64,000 nucleotides of DNA from Planctomycetota bacterium (GCA_016179685.1 JACPCR010000055.1:1-64000), one strand, 5' to 3'; counted from the first letter of the stretch, positions 8,067 to 16,821 are shown. Translations and numbers: made by a program. The notes: generated by a model from the letters alone, not told the origin.

Positions 8067-10139
8067 TTACCTGACCTCCAACTCGAACACCTGGGACGTG
8101 TCGTTGCCGAAGATGTCGATGACCTTGACCATGACATTATACCTTCCCGGCTTCCCTGCCTGCCGCGCGCTGCTTGGCGCAGGCAGGTCGTAGGCGTGCG
8201 CGTCGGACTTGAGCGCCAGGGCTCGGTCCTTTCGTGTGCGGTAGGTCACCCAGCCCTGCATGAAGGTGTCGTTCTGGAAATCCCAGTCCACGGCCCAATA
8301 GTCAATGTAATCCGACCACTTCTTGATTTTGCTGCGGACCTCATCCGGGATCAAATCCGCATAGGGGAAGGCGAAGTCCTTGAGGGCGACCGTGACCTTC
8401 CGTCCCTTCTCCACCTTGATTTCCACTTCCAGGTGGGCGACCTCGAAGAAGCGGATATCGCCCTTGTCCACCGCCTGCTGCTCCATGACTTCCCGCGGGA
8501 TGTTGAGGAGCAGGAGCTTGACCCCGCGGCGTTTGGCGTCCTGGACCATCAGGTTGGCCAGGCCCATCTCCCATTCCCAGGCGAGGACGTGAAGCTCGGA
8601 CTGCTTGACGGCGAGGCATTCCTCGATGCAGGCGTTGATTTCGTCAATGGTAACGGGCGCGTCCACCGCGCCGACGTGGACCACGGCTTTGCCTTTCTTG
8701 CCGTGGAGGTGCTGCATTCCGGCGAGAGGCTCGGCCCCGTAGAGTTTGAGGATGAAGGCGATGTATTGGAAGATGGCGACTTGCTGGTCGTCCTTCTTCT
8801 TGCCCGCGAAGGTGATCCCTTGCCAGTATTTGCGCTCGTACTTGCCGAGGTTGAGGACCTCGAACGGCTTGCAGCCTTCGAGTTCGAGAAGCCGCTTTCG
8901 GCTGACGTGGATGGCCCAACGGGAAAGGTCGCAGCCAATCCAGCGACGGCCGAGCTTCTCGGCGACGGCCACCGTGGTGCCACTGCCGCAGAAGAAGTCC
9001 GCGACGAGGTCGCCGGGGTTGGAGGCCAACTGCAAGACTTCCTCAAGGAATCGCTCGTTCTTTTCGGTCGGATACCCCTGCGATGCGCTGTAAATGGGGA
9101 TACCTGCCCAGACAGTGTCGGCGATCCTTGTCTCGGCAGGAGCCCGCCAATACTGCGGCTTGCCATCTTTCGGATCTGGGCGGATGAACTCGAGCTTGCA
9201 GCCAGTGTCCCGCCAGTATTCTGCCAAGGTCCTTCCGCCGCCTTCTTTCAGATATCGCTCGTAGTTCGCGACGGCCTTTTCTGCACGTTCCTGCGACCAC
9301 ACCCACTGACCGGAAGTAGGCGTCACTCCAAGTAGTGGGTATCGCATCGTCGGGCGATCAGCTGTGCTCCATGCGTGATGCCAATGACCCTCCGGATTGC
9401 CCGCATCGTGCTTCTCGACCCAATACGGGCGGAAACGAGTGGCTGGAGACTTTGAACTCCAAAACAGAGCATCATGTCTGATCTGTAGCCGTGACACTTG
9501 CTCGAACTGCTGCTGGAGATTCTTTATAGCTCTTCCAGGCAGAACAATCTCGTTTCGGAAATTGTCGGCACCGAATACGTCCTCGATAACCGATCGAACT
9601 AAGTGGCTGACCTCCGCTCCGATGTGAACAAAGATGCTCGCGTCTTCAGATAGCAATTCTCGCATCAGCGCCAGGCGCATCTGGAGCATCTCAATGAACG
9701 ATGCTGTGCCACTACCCCAGGTGTCTCGGTAGGCCTTTTCCTCGATTACGGATTGCTCTTTGAAGACCTGTTGGCCAGTCTCCCCAATCGGGGCGGTGAA
9801 CGAAAAATCCGCCCCGGTGGCGAACGGCGGGTCGATGTAGATGAGGTCGATTTTCCCGGCGAACTTCTCCAGCAGGGACCCCATGACCAGGAGGTTGTCG
9901 CCCCAGATCAGCTTGTTGCGCCAGCCCTCCTCGAACGTGTCGCCCTCCTTGCCCGCGTAGATGTCGAAAAGGGTGGGCTGCTTCGGGCCTTTCTTCGCCT
10001 CTCGTGTGGCCCGGCTTTCGTTGATGGTCTCGATGACCTGGAAGGGCAGATTGACCCGCGGCGTCTCCCGCCGGTTCCCATCCCCGCCATACTTCCCCGG
10101 CCACACCAGTTCCGTCTTCGTGATCTCGATCTTGGCCAT
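8067..10139 (-). CDS. Type III-like DNA methyltransferase (Mod), beta-class adenine/N4
   Basis: 690 residues from ATG 10139, preceded by gggaggt. Motif IV, DPPF, is at 103-106 and the AdoMet-binding FFCGSGTT follows much later (~380), so the order is that of beta-class methyltransferases such as type III Mod subunits. The long C-terminal region (~440-690) probably contains target recognition and partner contacts; it ends in a beta-rich segment (VKVIDIFGND). It methylates DNA at the site recognised by the restriction subunit at 4584-7379. A frameshifted copy of its 3' end is found at 15326-15400. Confidence 0.9.
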   Translation of the reverse strand: MAKIEITKTELVWPGKYGGDGNRRETPRVNLPFQVIETINESRATREAKKGPKQPTLFDIYAGKEGDTFEEGWRNKLIWGDNLLVMGSLLEKFAGKIDLIYIDPPFATGADFSFTAPIGETGQQVFKEQSVIEEKAYRDTWGSGTASFIEMLQMRLALMRELLSEDASIFVHIGAEVSHLVRSVIEDVFGADNFRNEIVLPGRAIKNLQQQFEQVSRLQIRHDALFWSSKSPATRFRPYWVEKHDAGNPEGHWHHAWSTADRPTMRYPLLGVTPTSGQWVWSQERAEKAVANYERYLKEGGGRTLAEYWRDTGCKLEFIRPDPKDGKPQYWRAPAETRIADTVWAGIPIYSASQGYPTEKNERFLEEVLQLASNPGDLVADFFCGSGTTVAVAEKLGRRWIGCDLSRWAIHVSRKRLLELEGCKPFEVLNLGKYERKYWQGITFAGKKKDDQQVAIFQYIAFILKLYGAEPLAGMQHLHGKKGKAVVHVGAVDAPVTIDEINACIEECLAVKQSELHVLAWEWEMGLANLMVQDAKRRGVKLLLLNIPREVMEQQAVDKGDIRFFEVAHLEVEIKVEKGRKVTVALKDFAFPYADLIPDEVRSKIKKWSDYIDYWAVDWDFQNDTFMQGWVTYRTRKDRALALKSDAHAYDLPAPSSARQAGKPGRYNVMVKVIDIFGNDTSQVFELEVR

Positions 10140-10186
10140 TCAGACCTCCCAGAATGTTTCAGACCTATTCCGCCCCTTCAGCACAC

Positions 10187-10378
10187 CCATGCCGTTGGCC
10201 TGGGCTATCGTAGTACGCCCCGTTGGGGCTTGGCGGTCTGTGTTCATCCTTACTCTTGGGCTGCATTTGGTTCGCAGCCCCAACGGGGCGAACTAGGATA
10301 GCCCGGGGCGGAGCAAAGCGCAGCCCTGGGAAAAGAATTCCAAGTCGATGCGCAGCCCTGAAAGGGCGTACTAGCGCC
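10187..10378. repeat. REP-like repeat cluster, left of the transposase remnant
   Basis: Contains gccccgttggggct hairpins at 10217-10230 and, inverted, at 10276-10290, plus agccctgaaagggcgtact at 10353-10371. All share a flanking motif of the type TAGTWCGCCC. The same unit occurs again at 10722-10812, so the remnant transposase between them is bracketed by repeats. Confidence 0.85.
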
Positions 10379-10708
10379 TCAATCCCACACATATCTCTCA
10401 TCCCATTTGATTCCATTGGCGGCCAGAAACTCCCGATATTCTTCCTGAAACGTCTTCTTCTTATGGTGGTCTTCCTGTTGAACGATATACCTCTTGACCG
10501 CCTCAACCTTGGACTGGCTGACAGAAAATGCGCCGTACCCTGCCTGCCAATGAAAATCACGGTAAGCTTCACCCTTGGTTTTGATCCATTTTGAGGAGGA
10601 CGTCTTGATCTCCTCGATAACCTGGGCCATCGAATGGGTGCGGGACAGATTACACAGGATATGGATATGGTCTTCGACGCAATTGATGTTCACCGCAGGG
10701 GAGTTCAT
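10379..10708 (-). pseudogene. REP-associated tyrosine transposase (Y1_Tnp/IS200-like), N-terminus missing
   Basis: 109 residues from the first ATG. The HUH motif (VEDHIHILCNL) and the catalytic-Tyr helix (VKRYIVQQEDHH) are both present, followed by a typical RAYT C-terminus (FLAANGIKWDERYVWD). The usual first 40 or so residues are absent: family similarity begins around FLKTMNSPAV and upstream of it the sequence turns directly into a REP-like repeat at ~10722. It is therefore a 5'-truncated copy, probably inactive, but it may explain how the surrounding repeats were spread. Confidence 0.8.
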
Positions 10709-10721
10709 CGTTTTGAGAAAC

Positions 10722-10812
10722 CTAGTACGCCCCGTTGGGGCTTGGGGGTATTCGTTCGACCCCTTAACCCAGGCCGTTGGCCTGGGCTATCGTAGTTCGC
10801 CCCGTTGGGGCT
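10722..10812. repeat. REP-like repeats, right of the transposase remnant
   Basis: Two more gccccgttggggct hairpin units, the second preceded by cccaggccgttggcctggg (a further hairpin) and ctatcgtagttcgcc. The second copy closely matches 10187-10230. The left copy truncates the transposase reading frame. Confidence 0.85.
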
Positions 10813-10898
10813 TGATGGAACAACCAAACACAGACTTCCTGTTGCTTTGCTGAATTTCCCAGACGGTGTCTGGCAAATCTCAGCCGGTGATTTCCGGC

Positions 10899-13769
10899 TC
10901 ATAGCTCCGTCTCCTTCAGCTCGATGATGCCCTCATGGTAGCAGTAGCGGCGGAGGTCACACTCCTTGCAGACCTTGGCTTCCGGAGGCTTCTTGACGAC
11001 GAACTCCTCTTTCAAAATCCTGGCAGTCACCAGATCGAAATAGGCCCCGGCAGTTTCCACCAGCTCGGGCCGGTACTCGAAGACCATCAGGGCGTCTTCC
11101 TGGTGGGGTTCGCCCGTCCAGTAGAGGAGAAGGCGGTCGGGCCGCTTGCCGTAACGCTGCTCCAGGATGTGGGCGTAAATGCAAAGCTGAAGGTAGTAGC
11201 CTTGCAGGCGTTCATCGTCCTCAGCCGGCCGCGCCTGCGATTTGAAGTCCAGAAGCTCCAGCTTGTTGTCCCCGCCCAGGAGCAGGTCGATTTTGCCGAT
11301 GAGGATGTAATCGTCCTTCTCCAGGGAGACGTCCACCTCCGTTTCAATCACCCGCTTCATGTCCTCACGGTTCTGGCGGAAGTAGTTGATGACCTGGTTG
11401 AAGGCTTCCTCCCGCTGCTTGGGGCCGATGGGGCGCAGGCTGCGGTTCAACAGGTGGCGGAAGTTGAAGTCGAACATCTCCCGGACCCGGTTTTCGTCCA
11501 GCATGTCGCCTTTGCCGTCGAGGACCTGGCGGTGGATGTCCTCGATGGTCTGATGGACCAAAGCGCCGAAGAAGAATTCCGCGGACCTGGCGGGGACGAA
11601 ATCGTAATGGCGGAAGAACTGGTATTGGCGGGGACAGGTCTCGTAAACCTTCAGGTCGCTCGTGAAGCTGAAGGTCTTTTTCAGGGCCATCCGCTGCCGG
11701 AGGCGGAAGAACAGGGATTTCAGGAGGTCTTGCTGGACGTAAGGCCACTGTGGAAGCCCCTGCCAGACCGGGTTGAAGTGGGGCTTGGGCGGCTCGGTGG
11801 TCGTCAACACGAGCATTTTTTCGGCCCGTGAGAAGGCGACGTAGTGAAGCCTCATGCGGTCGAAGCCGGTGATGCGGTCTTCCGGCTCGAAAGGCGGCCG
11901 GGGATAGAAAGGGCCGAGGGTGCGGTCCACGTCCTTGGGCGAACCGAGCTGCACGGCCAGCGAGCCAACGATGACCACGGGGAACTCCAGCCCTTTGGCC
12001 TGGTGGATGGTCATGACCTGGACGTGTCCCTTCGGGAAAGGCTGGTCCGGGTCTTCGTATTCGTTGATGCCGCCTTCGTAAAGGAGGCGCAGGAAGCTGT
12101 GGAAGAAGTGAAAGCGGAGCGGCTCGCGGTTGCGGGCCGTGATGACCGTGTAGTGGTAGTAGGCTTGGAAAACGTTCAGGAGTTGGGAGAAGATCGCGAG
12201 GTTGCGGGCATGGTTTTCGTTCTTGACGAGCGCGGCGAAGGGTTCCCGGGCGAAGAACTGGTAGAAGTAGTCCGCGAGGCGGCGGTCAAGGGTTTCGCCG
12301 GGGCGGAGTGCGGCAATCTCGGCGGTGAAGCTCTGAAGGCACTGGGCCAGGGGATGAGGCTGAGCGGCCCGTCGGCCAAGGTCGGTAATGCAGCCATCCA
12401 CGTACCCGGCGAGTTCCTGGAGGCTTGGCCCAGAGATGCTTCCCCGGCCCGCTCCGTAATAGCCCAGAAGCACGGCGAAGCATCCGACCATGAGCCGCAC
12501 CTCGTCGTTTTCGAAGTAGGCTCTTGCGCGGGGACAGAAGGCCGGGATGCCGCGGTCGGAGAGCGCCTTGAGATAGGGTTCGCAGTGGTCGAGGCGGACG
12601 CTGTGGAGAAGCAGGGCCACCTGGCTGACATCTTCGATGACTCGATTTTCCTTGAGGAAGGCGACCAGTTCGGCCAGTCGGCGCGCCTCGTCCTTTGGAT
12701 TCCCGCCCCATACGGCGAAGATGGCGGGGTAATGGGGGAAGGCGCCGGCGGGGTCCGGCACAATAGTCTTCGGGTATCGGAAAGAGGGTCCGCCGCTGGG
12801 GTTGTTCCAGTCCCACGAGGCCATGAACTTGTTGTATGCGTTGACGATGTTTTCGTGGGAGCGGTAGTTGATGGAGAGGGTGACGGTCCGGCAGTCTTTG
12901 AAGTGGCGAGGGAATTCGAGGATGTTGCGGACCGTGGCCCCGCGGAATCGGTAGAGCGACTGGTCTTCGTCGCCGACGACGCAGAGGTTTCCGTGCGTTG
13001 CCGCGAGGCGAAGCAGGAGCCTTTCCTGGATGGTGTTCGTGTCTTGGTATTCGTCCACCATGACGTAGCGCACCCGGCCCGTGACGGTCGGGCCGACCTC
13101 CGAGTCTTCCAGGAGTTGGAGGAAAAGCTTCTGCTGGTGGGCGAAGTCGACGTGGTTGGTCTCGAACAGCCTGGCCGTGTAGGCCTGGTAGGCCGCGCCA
13201 ATGGCTTGGAGAAAGGGGTCGGTGGACTGCACGAGTTGGGCGGGGTCCACCATTTCTTCCGTGATTTTGTTGAAGTAGTCCCGTGCGCCTTCGATAGCGG
13301 TCCAAAGGGTGCTCCAGCGGCTGAGGTATTTGCCGTTCATCTCCGATCCCAAAATGGCTTCGAAGTGGTCGAACAGGAACAAAAGCTGGGTGAGGTCGTC
13401 GAGGACTTCGTAGCTGGCGCCGAGGGGTGTCCGGTGGCGATAACGCAGGACGAAGTCGTTGCAGAGGCCGTGGATGGTTCCGATGAGCAGCTCGGAGAGG
13501 TCGCCTTTGTAGCCAAGCTTTTTCGCGGCGAGAGAAAGGCGGTCACGAAGTTCGAAAGCGGCCTTTTCAGTGAAGGTGCAGAGGAGAATCTCCTTGGGCT
13601 GGGCAAGCCCCTGTAGAAGAAGGTTGAGCGTCCGCACGACGAGGACAAGAGTCTTTCCCGACCCCGGCCCGGCAATGACGAGAAGGGGGCCTTCGGTGTG
13701 TCCCACCGCCTCATTTTGAGCGTCATTAAGCTCAGGGAATTCTCTAAGAATGGCTTCGGCCATGGCCAT
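10899..13769 (-). CDS. UvrD/PcrA-like helicase with RecB/Cas4-type nuclease C-terminus
   Basis: 956 residues. Superfamily 1 helicase motifs in order: GPGSGKT (~33-39), VMVDEYQDTN, VVGDEDQSLYRFRGA, SINYRSHENI, MTIHQAKGLEFPVV and YVAFSRAEK. The C-terminal ~250 residues are a PD-(D/E)XK nuclease: ETCPRQYQFFRHY, GKIDLLL, LELLDFKSQ, with C934, C937 and C943 completing an AddB/Cas4-type iron-sulfur cluster with the Cys in ETCPRQY. It should unwind and degrade or process DNA ends. The start overlaps the radC stop by one base (TGATG), so the two are co-translated. Position in the island next to a restriction-modification operon suggests a defence or repair role (inference). Confidence 0.88.
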   Translation of the reverse strand: MAMAEAILREFPELNDAQNEAVGHTEGPLLVIAGPGSGKTLVLVVRTLNLLLQGLAQPKEILLCTFTEKAAFELRDRLSLAAKKLGYKGDLSELLIGTIHGLCNDFVLRYRHRTPLGASYEVLDDLTQLLFLFDHFEAILGSEMNGKYLSRWSTLWTAIEGARDYFNKITEEMVDPAQLVQSTDPFLQAIGAAYQAYTARLFETNHVDFAHQQKLFLQLLEDSEVGPTVTGRVRYVMVDEYQDTNTIQERLLLRLAATHGNLCVVGDEDQSLYRFRGATVRNILEFPRHFKDCRTVTLSINYRSHENIVNAYNKFMASWDWNNPSGGPSFRYPKTIVPDPAGAFPHYPAIFAVWGGNPKDEARRLAELVAFLKENRVIEDVSQVALLLHSVRLDHCEPYLKALSDRGIPAFCPRARAYFENDEVRLMVGCFAVLLGYYGAGRGSISGPSLQELAGYVDGCITDLGRRAAQPHPLAQCLQSFTAEIAALRPGETLDRRLADYFYQFFAREPFAALVKNENHARNLAIFSQLLNVFQAYYHYTVITARNREPLRFHFFHSFLRLLYEGGINEYEDPDQPFPKGHVQVMTIHQAKGLEFPVVIVGSLAVQLGSPKDVDRTLGPFYPRPPFEPEDRITGFDRMRLHYVAFSRAEKMLVLTTTEPPKPHFNPVWQGLPQWPYVQQDLLKSLFFRLRQRMALKKTFSFTSDLKVYETCPRQYQFFRHYDFVPARSAEFFFGALVHQTIEDIHRQVLDGKGDMLDENRVREMFDFNFRHLLNRSLRPIGPKQREEAFNQVINYFRQNREDMKRVIETEVDVSLEKDDYILIGKIDLLLGGDNKLELLDFKSQARPAEDDERLQGYYLQLCIYAHILEQRYGKRPDRLLLYWTGEPHQEDALMVFEYRPELVETAGAYFDLVTARILKEEFVVKKPPEAKVCKECDLRRYCYHEGIIELKETEL

Positions 13770-14458
13770 CAGAGAAGGCCCTCCTTCTTGAAGCTGAAGA
13801 CTTCATCGGCCGAGACGATGAGATGATCGACCACCTTGATTTGAAGGGTGGTCGCGGCCAAGACCAGCGCCTTGGTGAGAGTTTTGTCATGTTCGGAAGG
13901 TTGGACGCTGCCATTGGGGTGGTTATGGGCAAAGACGACGGACGCCGCCCCTCGTTTCATCGCGGCCTCCATGACCCGGCGAGGATAAACGGCAGCGCGG
14001 TCCACTGTTCCCTCCTCAAGCCTTTCCACGCCCTCACGAAGAAGTTTGTAGCCGGAATCGAGATAAGCCACCTCGAAGACTTCATGTTGAAGCCCACCGA
14101 GCCGGCTGCGCCAAAAGCTATGGAGGGCTTCAGGAGACGCCAGAGTCGTTTCCTGCTCGGCCTTTTGCTGCAGGTACAGGGTGGCTGCTTCCCGGATGAT
14201 CCGAAGGGCGACAGGAGTCACTTTCCCGATTCCCTTGACTTCCTGAAGCTCCGAAAAGGGTGCGTCGAGAATGCCTCGCAAGCTTCCGAACCGTTTCAGA
14301 AACTCTTTGGCAGGCTCTTTGACGTCTTTCTGCGGAATCGCCAGCGTCAGCAGAAGCTCCACAACCTCATGCTCGGCGAACCCGGAAAGCCCGCTCTTCA
14401 GAAACCGTTCTCGTAGGCGCTGTCGGTGCCCGAGATAATGGGGCCGCTCCTCTCTCAT
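13769..14458 (-). CDS. radC: RadC-family JAB/JAMM protein
   Basis: 229 residues, the normal RadC length. The N-terminal helix-hairpin-helix part (ELQEVKGIGKVTPVALRII) is followed by the JAB domain with FAHNHPNGSVQPSEHD, carrying the two His, Ser and Asp of the zinc site. The biochemical role of RadC is not settled; homologues are frequent on mobile elements and in defence islands. Here it is the first gene of a coupled pair with the helicase-nuclease, overlapping by one base. Confidence 0.9.
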   Translation of the reverse strand: MREERPHYLGHRQRLRERFLKSGLSGFAEHEVVELLLTLAIPQKDVKEPAKEFLKRFGSLRGILDAPFSELQEVKGIGKVTPVALRIIREAATLYLQQKAEQETTLASPEALHSFWRSRLGGLQHEVFEVAYLDSGYKLLREGVERLEEGTVDRAAVYPRRVMEAAMKRGAASVVFAHNHPNGSVQPSEHDKTLTKALVLAATTLQIKVVDHLIVSADEVFSFKKEGLL

Positions 14459-14530
14459 AACAGGTCATCGCTCCTCGGGACGCGCCCCTACTTTCGAGAA
14501 TACTTTGGCATAAGCCAAGGTTAAGTCTCC

Positions 14531-14560
14531 AGTGCGGAAGGGCACTTGCACTTCCGCACT
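14531..14560. repeat. Perfect 10-bp hairpin with 7-4-7 core
   Basis: agtgcggaag and cttccgcact flank a 10-base loop; the inside also reads gaagggc-actt-gcacttc. It is a member of the dispersed hairpin family. It lies just after the HepT stop codon and may double as a terminator, although no T-run follows. Confidence 0.8.
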
Positions 14561-14566
14561 GAAGAA

Positions 14567-14992
14567 CTAGGCCTGGGGGTGCCCTACCTCAAGTTCGCTG
14601 TCTGAGAAACCCTTGTTGGAAAGGTAGCGTCGGATGCGGTCGAGAAATTCCTGACTTCTCTGGCATTCCTTCTCGGCCTCTTCCTTTGAGAAAGAGACCT
14701 TCGCGTCGTAATCGGCCGCCAGACGGTCATCGAGACCTTCGGCCAGATAGGCGGACCATTCCCTCTCTATCTCGCCCGTGCGAACCAGATGGAGGCCAAA
14801 GAGTCGTCTGACTGCCGCGTGAGAGTCGGCCGCCACATCTTGGACACAAAGGGCAGCTTTTGCTCCATGGAGAATGGCGTAATAGCAGCGTGAAACCGCA
14901 TCCACGTAGAGTCCTTCGCCGGCAAGAATTTGCGCCGCCCGGAGCGCCTGGCAGCCCCGGATCCACTCCGCTAAGGTTAGAATCCGGTTCAT
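14567..14992 (-). CDS. HEPN-domain protein, HepT-like
   Basis: 141 residues from ATG 14992, which overlaps the upstream nucleotidyltransferase stop by 4 bp (ATGA). It is an all-helical HEPN protein: SRCYYAILHGAKAAL holds Arg35 and His42 in the RX4-6H ribonuclease motif. The next helices (HAAVRRLFGLHLV, EEAEKECQRSQEFLDRIRRYL) are typical. HepT acts as an RNase toxin that is neutralised by its MNT-domain partner, which sits directly upstream. Confidence 0.82.
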   Translation of the reverse strand: MNRILTLAEWIRGCQALRAAQILAGEGLYVDAVSRCYYAILHGAKAALCVQDVAADSHAAVRRLFGLHLVRTGEIEREWSAYLAEGLDDRLAADYDAKVSFSKEEAEKECQRSQEFLDRIRRYLSNKGFSDSELEVGHPQA

Positions 14993-15321
14993 AAGACCTC
15001 CACGGCATCCCTCTCGACCGCGTTCCAGAATGGCGAACCTATGTCCTTTCGATCTTCCCATTCCTCCTCGGTATAGGCCAGAATGGACGGCACCGCCTCG
15101 GATGTGGCAGCTAGCAAATAACCGATGTTTCGCAGTTCCCGCTTGAGCGAAGCCGCTTGGTTCTTCAAGACCAGGAGCACGTCCAGATCGCTGTCCGGAT
15201 GGCTTGTTCCTCGCGCCTTCGAGCCATAGATGACCATTCGCCCCACCGCCTCGCGATGCTGCTCCTTAAGCGCTTTACGATAAGCCTCCAGCCATGCCTG
15301 TTCATCCGGTGTGAGCTTCAT
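14989..15321 (-). CDS. MNT-type nucleotidyltransferase, MntA-like antitoxin
   Basis: 110 residues from ATG 15321; a GTG three bases earlier is also possible because ggaggt lies at a usable distance from both. The minimal nucleotidyltransferase signature is complete: YGSKARGTSHPDSDLDVLL, with Gly33-Ser34 and metal-binding D45 and D47. MntA proteins silence HepT by AMPylating it. A methyltransferase gene fragment with a frameshift ends directly upstream. Confidence 0.82.
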   Translation of the reverse strand: MKLTPDEQAWLEAYRKALKEQHREAVGRMVIYGSKARGTSHPDSDLDVLLVLKNQAASLKRELRNIGYLLAATSEAVPSILAYTEEEWEDRKDIGSPFWNAVERDAVEVL

Positions 15322-15325
15322 CACT

Positions 15326-15400
15326 ACCTGACCTCCACCTCGAACACCTGGACGGGTCGTTGCCGAAGATGTCGATCACCTTGACCATGACATTATACCT
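15326..15400 (-). pseudogene. Frameshifted 3' fragment of a second mod methyltransferase
   Basis: About 75 bp nearly identical to the end of the mod gene (8069-8144), same strand. It still reads VKVIDIFGND, but one G is missing in the stretch corresponding to ctgggacgtgtcg, which shifts the frame before the stop. Upstream the similarity stops at a different repeat (15405). It marks a former mod gene that was lost by deletion or rearrangement, and forms a direct repeat with the intact gene. Confidence 0.8.
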
Positions 15401-15404
15401 GGTA

Positions 15405-15492
15405 CCCAGCGATGAATCGTTGGGCTATCTCAACCACCCCTTCGGGACAGGAAACCGGTCTGTCCCCGTTCCCAGCGATGAATCGCTGGGCT
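15405..15492. repeat. Two copies of a 22-bp hairpin repeat, 66 bp apart
   Basis: cccagcgatgaatcgctggg at 15471-15490 is a perfect 9-bp hairpin with a GA loop; the copy at 15405 has one change in the right arm. No gene was found between here and the FHA gene at 15723, so the stretch is repeats plus untyped sequence. Confidence 0.85.
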
Positions 15493-15722
15493 TTGCTCGT
15501 TCGTTCCTACGGGACTCCGAAAACGTCATCCACCCACCGGCCCCGGCTTGCACCCCGTGGGAGCTTGTGGTATCCATAATGCCGAAGCGAATCGCTTCCG
15601 TCCTCGGCCAAACGTCTCCGCCGGTGGTCCTGTCGGCGCCCGGAGAAGTGACCCACTCACGTAGCCCCAAGCGGCTGCGAGGGTCGAGGACGTGCAGCCC
15701 AGCGCCACGTCAACAGCCCATC

Positions 15723-16103
15723 ATGGAAAACGAAGGTCCCATCCTCATCGGCATTGCCGGACTCATCGAGGGCGAGCAGTATCCCCTCCAGTACGGCCAG
15801 TCCGTCGTCATCGGCCGCAGCCGGAGCTGCGACATTTCGCTCCGGAAATGTGCTCGGTGGCAGGAGCTTCCACCCGAGGAGCGGAATGAAGAGAAGGATT
15901 TCAAGACGGTGTCGCGGAAACACGTCCGGATCACCTTTTACAACGCCAACAGCATCGAGATCGAGGACCTCAGCTCGAACGGAACGTTCGTGGACGGGCA
16001 GAGGGTGGACCGCGTCCTGATCTCGGACATCAAGGAGCGGGATCACGAGATTCAGCTCGGGACGCAGGAGCGTTTCCGACTTTCCTGGCGCAAGCCGGCA
16101 TGA
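15723..16103 (+). CDS. FHA-domain protein
   Basis: 126 residues from ATG 15723. It is almost entirely one forkhead-associated domain: VVIGRSRSCDISL (the conserved GR..S), SRKHVRI, and DLSSNGTFVDGQRV. FHA domains bind phosphothreonine peptides, so the protein is likely a signalling adaptor for Ser/Thr kinase output. It has no membrane segment or second domain. The frame is open for ~360 bases upstream, but that part covers hairpin repeats and shows no domain, so the later ATG is used. It is convergent with scpB. Confidence 0.85.
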   Translation: MENEGPILIGIAGLIEGEQYPLQYGQSVVIGRSRSCDISLRKCARWQELPPEERNEEKDFKTVSRKHVRITFYNANSIEIEDLSSNGTFVDGQRVDRVLISDIKERDHEIQLGTQERFRLSWRKPA

Positions 16104-16155
16104 ACAGCCGTTGAGCCGCCACGTCGGCATGGACAGGCCTTCGCATCAGAGACTC

Positions 16156-16821
16156 TCAAGTCTGTGCCGCTCCGGCGGGGCTGCGGACGGCCTCGACGGC
16201 TTCTTTCTGCGTCGCCGGAGTCGATTCGGGTACGGATGACCCCGCTTCCGCCGTTTCCCTGGTCCGCTCGGACGAATCCGGCGCCGCGGGGTCCTTCTCA
16301 CCCGCCTCCATCACCTCCGCCTGGGGCAGGTCCTTCAGGGATTTCAGCAGGAAACGCTCGAGGAAGCGCCGCGTCGTCCCGTAAAGCGTCGGCCGGCCCA
16401 ACGTATCCGCTCGGCCCACGATCTTCACCAGCCCGCGGTCCATCAGGCTGCGGAGCAGCGGGCCCGCCTGCACCCCGCGGATGGCCTCGATCTCCGCCCG
16501 CAGCACCGGCTGCTTGTAGGCGATGACGGCCAGGGTCTCGAGAGCCGCCTGCGACAGTTTGGCCTCGGCATAGGAATGATGCAGGTCCCGGATGTGCTCC
16601 GAGTACTCCTGGCGGGAAAGCACCTGGTAGCCGCCGGCGACTTCGACGAGGGCGAAGCCGCGGCCGCTCTCCTCGTACTGCTTCTGGATTTCTCGGACGG
16701 AATCCCGGATACGCCGGACGTCGCATCCGCGGACCAGACTCGCGAGCTTCTGGGCGCTCAGGGGCTCCGGGGTGGCAAAGAGCAAGGCTTCGATGATGGG
16801 CTGAGGATTCTTTTCCGACAC
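16156..16821 (-). CDS. scpB: Segregation and condensation protein B
   Basis: 221 residues from GTG 16821, placed 5 bases after a GGAGG; the TTG at 16833 would overlap that site. Two winged-helix domains are evident: IIEALLFATPEPLSAQKLA and LSQAALETLAVIAYKQPVLRAEIEAIRGV, ending in GRADTLGRPTLYGTT, all hallmark ScpB stretches. With ScpA and Smc it makes the bacterial condensin. The last ~45 residues are a low-complexity Glu/Ala/Pro tail beyond the usual core. No scpA was seen in the window. Confidence 0.93.
   Translation of the reverse strand: MSEKNPQPIIEALLFATPEPLSAQKLASLVRGCDVRRIRDSVREIQKQYEESGRGFALVEVAGGYQVLSRQEYSEHIRDLHHSYAEAKLSQAALETLAVIAYKQPVLRAEIEAIRGVQAGPLLRSLMDRGLVKIVGRADTLGRPTLYGTTRRFLERFLLKSLKDLPQAEVMEAGEKDPAAPDSSERTRETAEAGSSVPESTPATQKEAVEAVRSPAGAAQT

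Noticed and set aside
11844..13616. Long plus-strand open frame opposite the UvrD-like helicase
   Set aside because: The helicase motifs on the minus strand are complete; the opposite frame has no recognisable protein.
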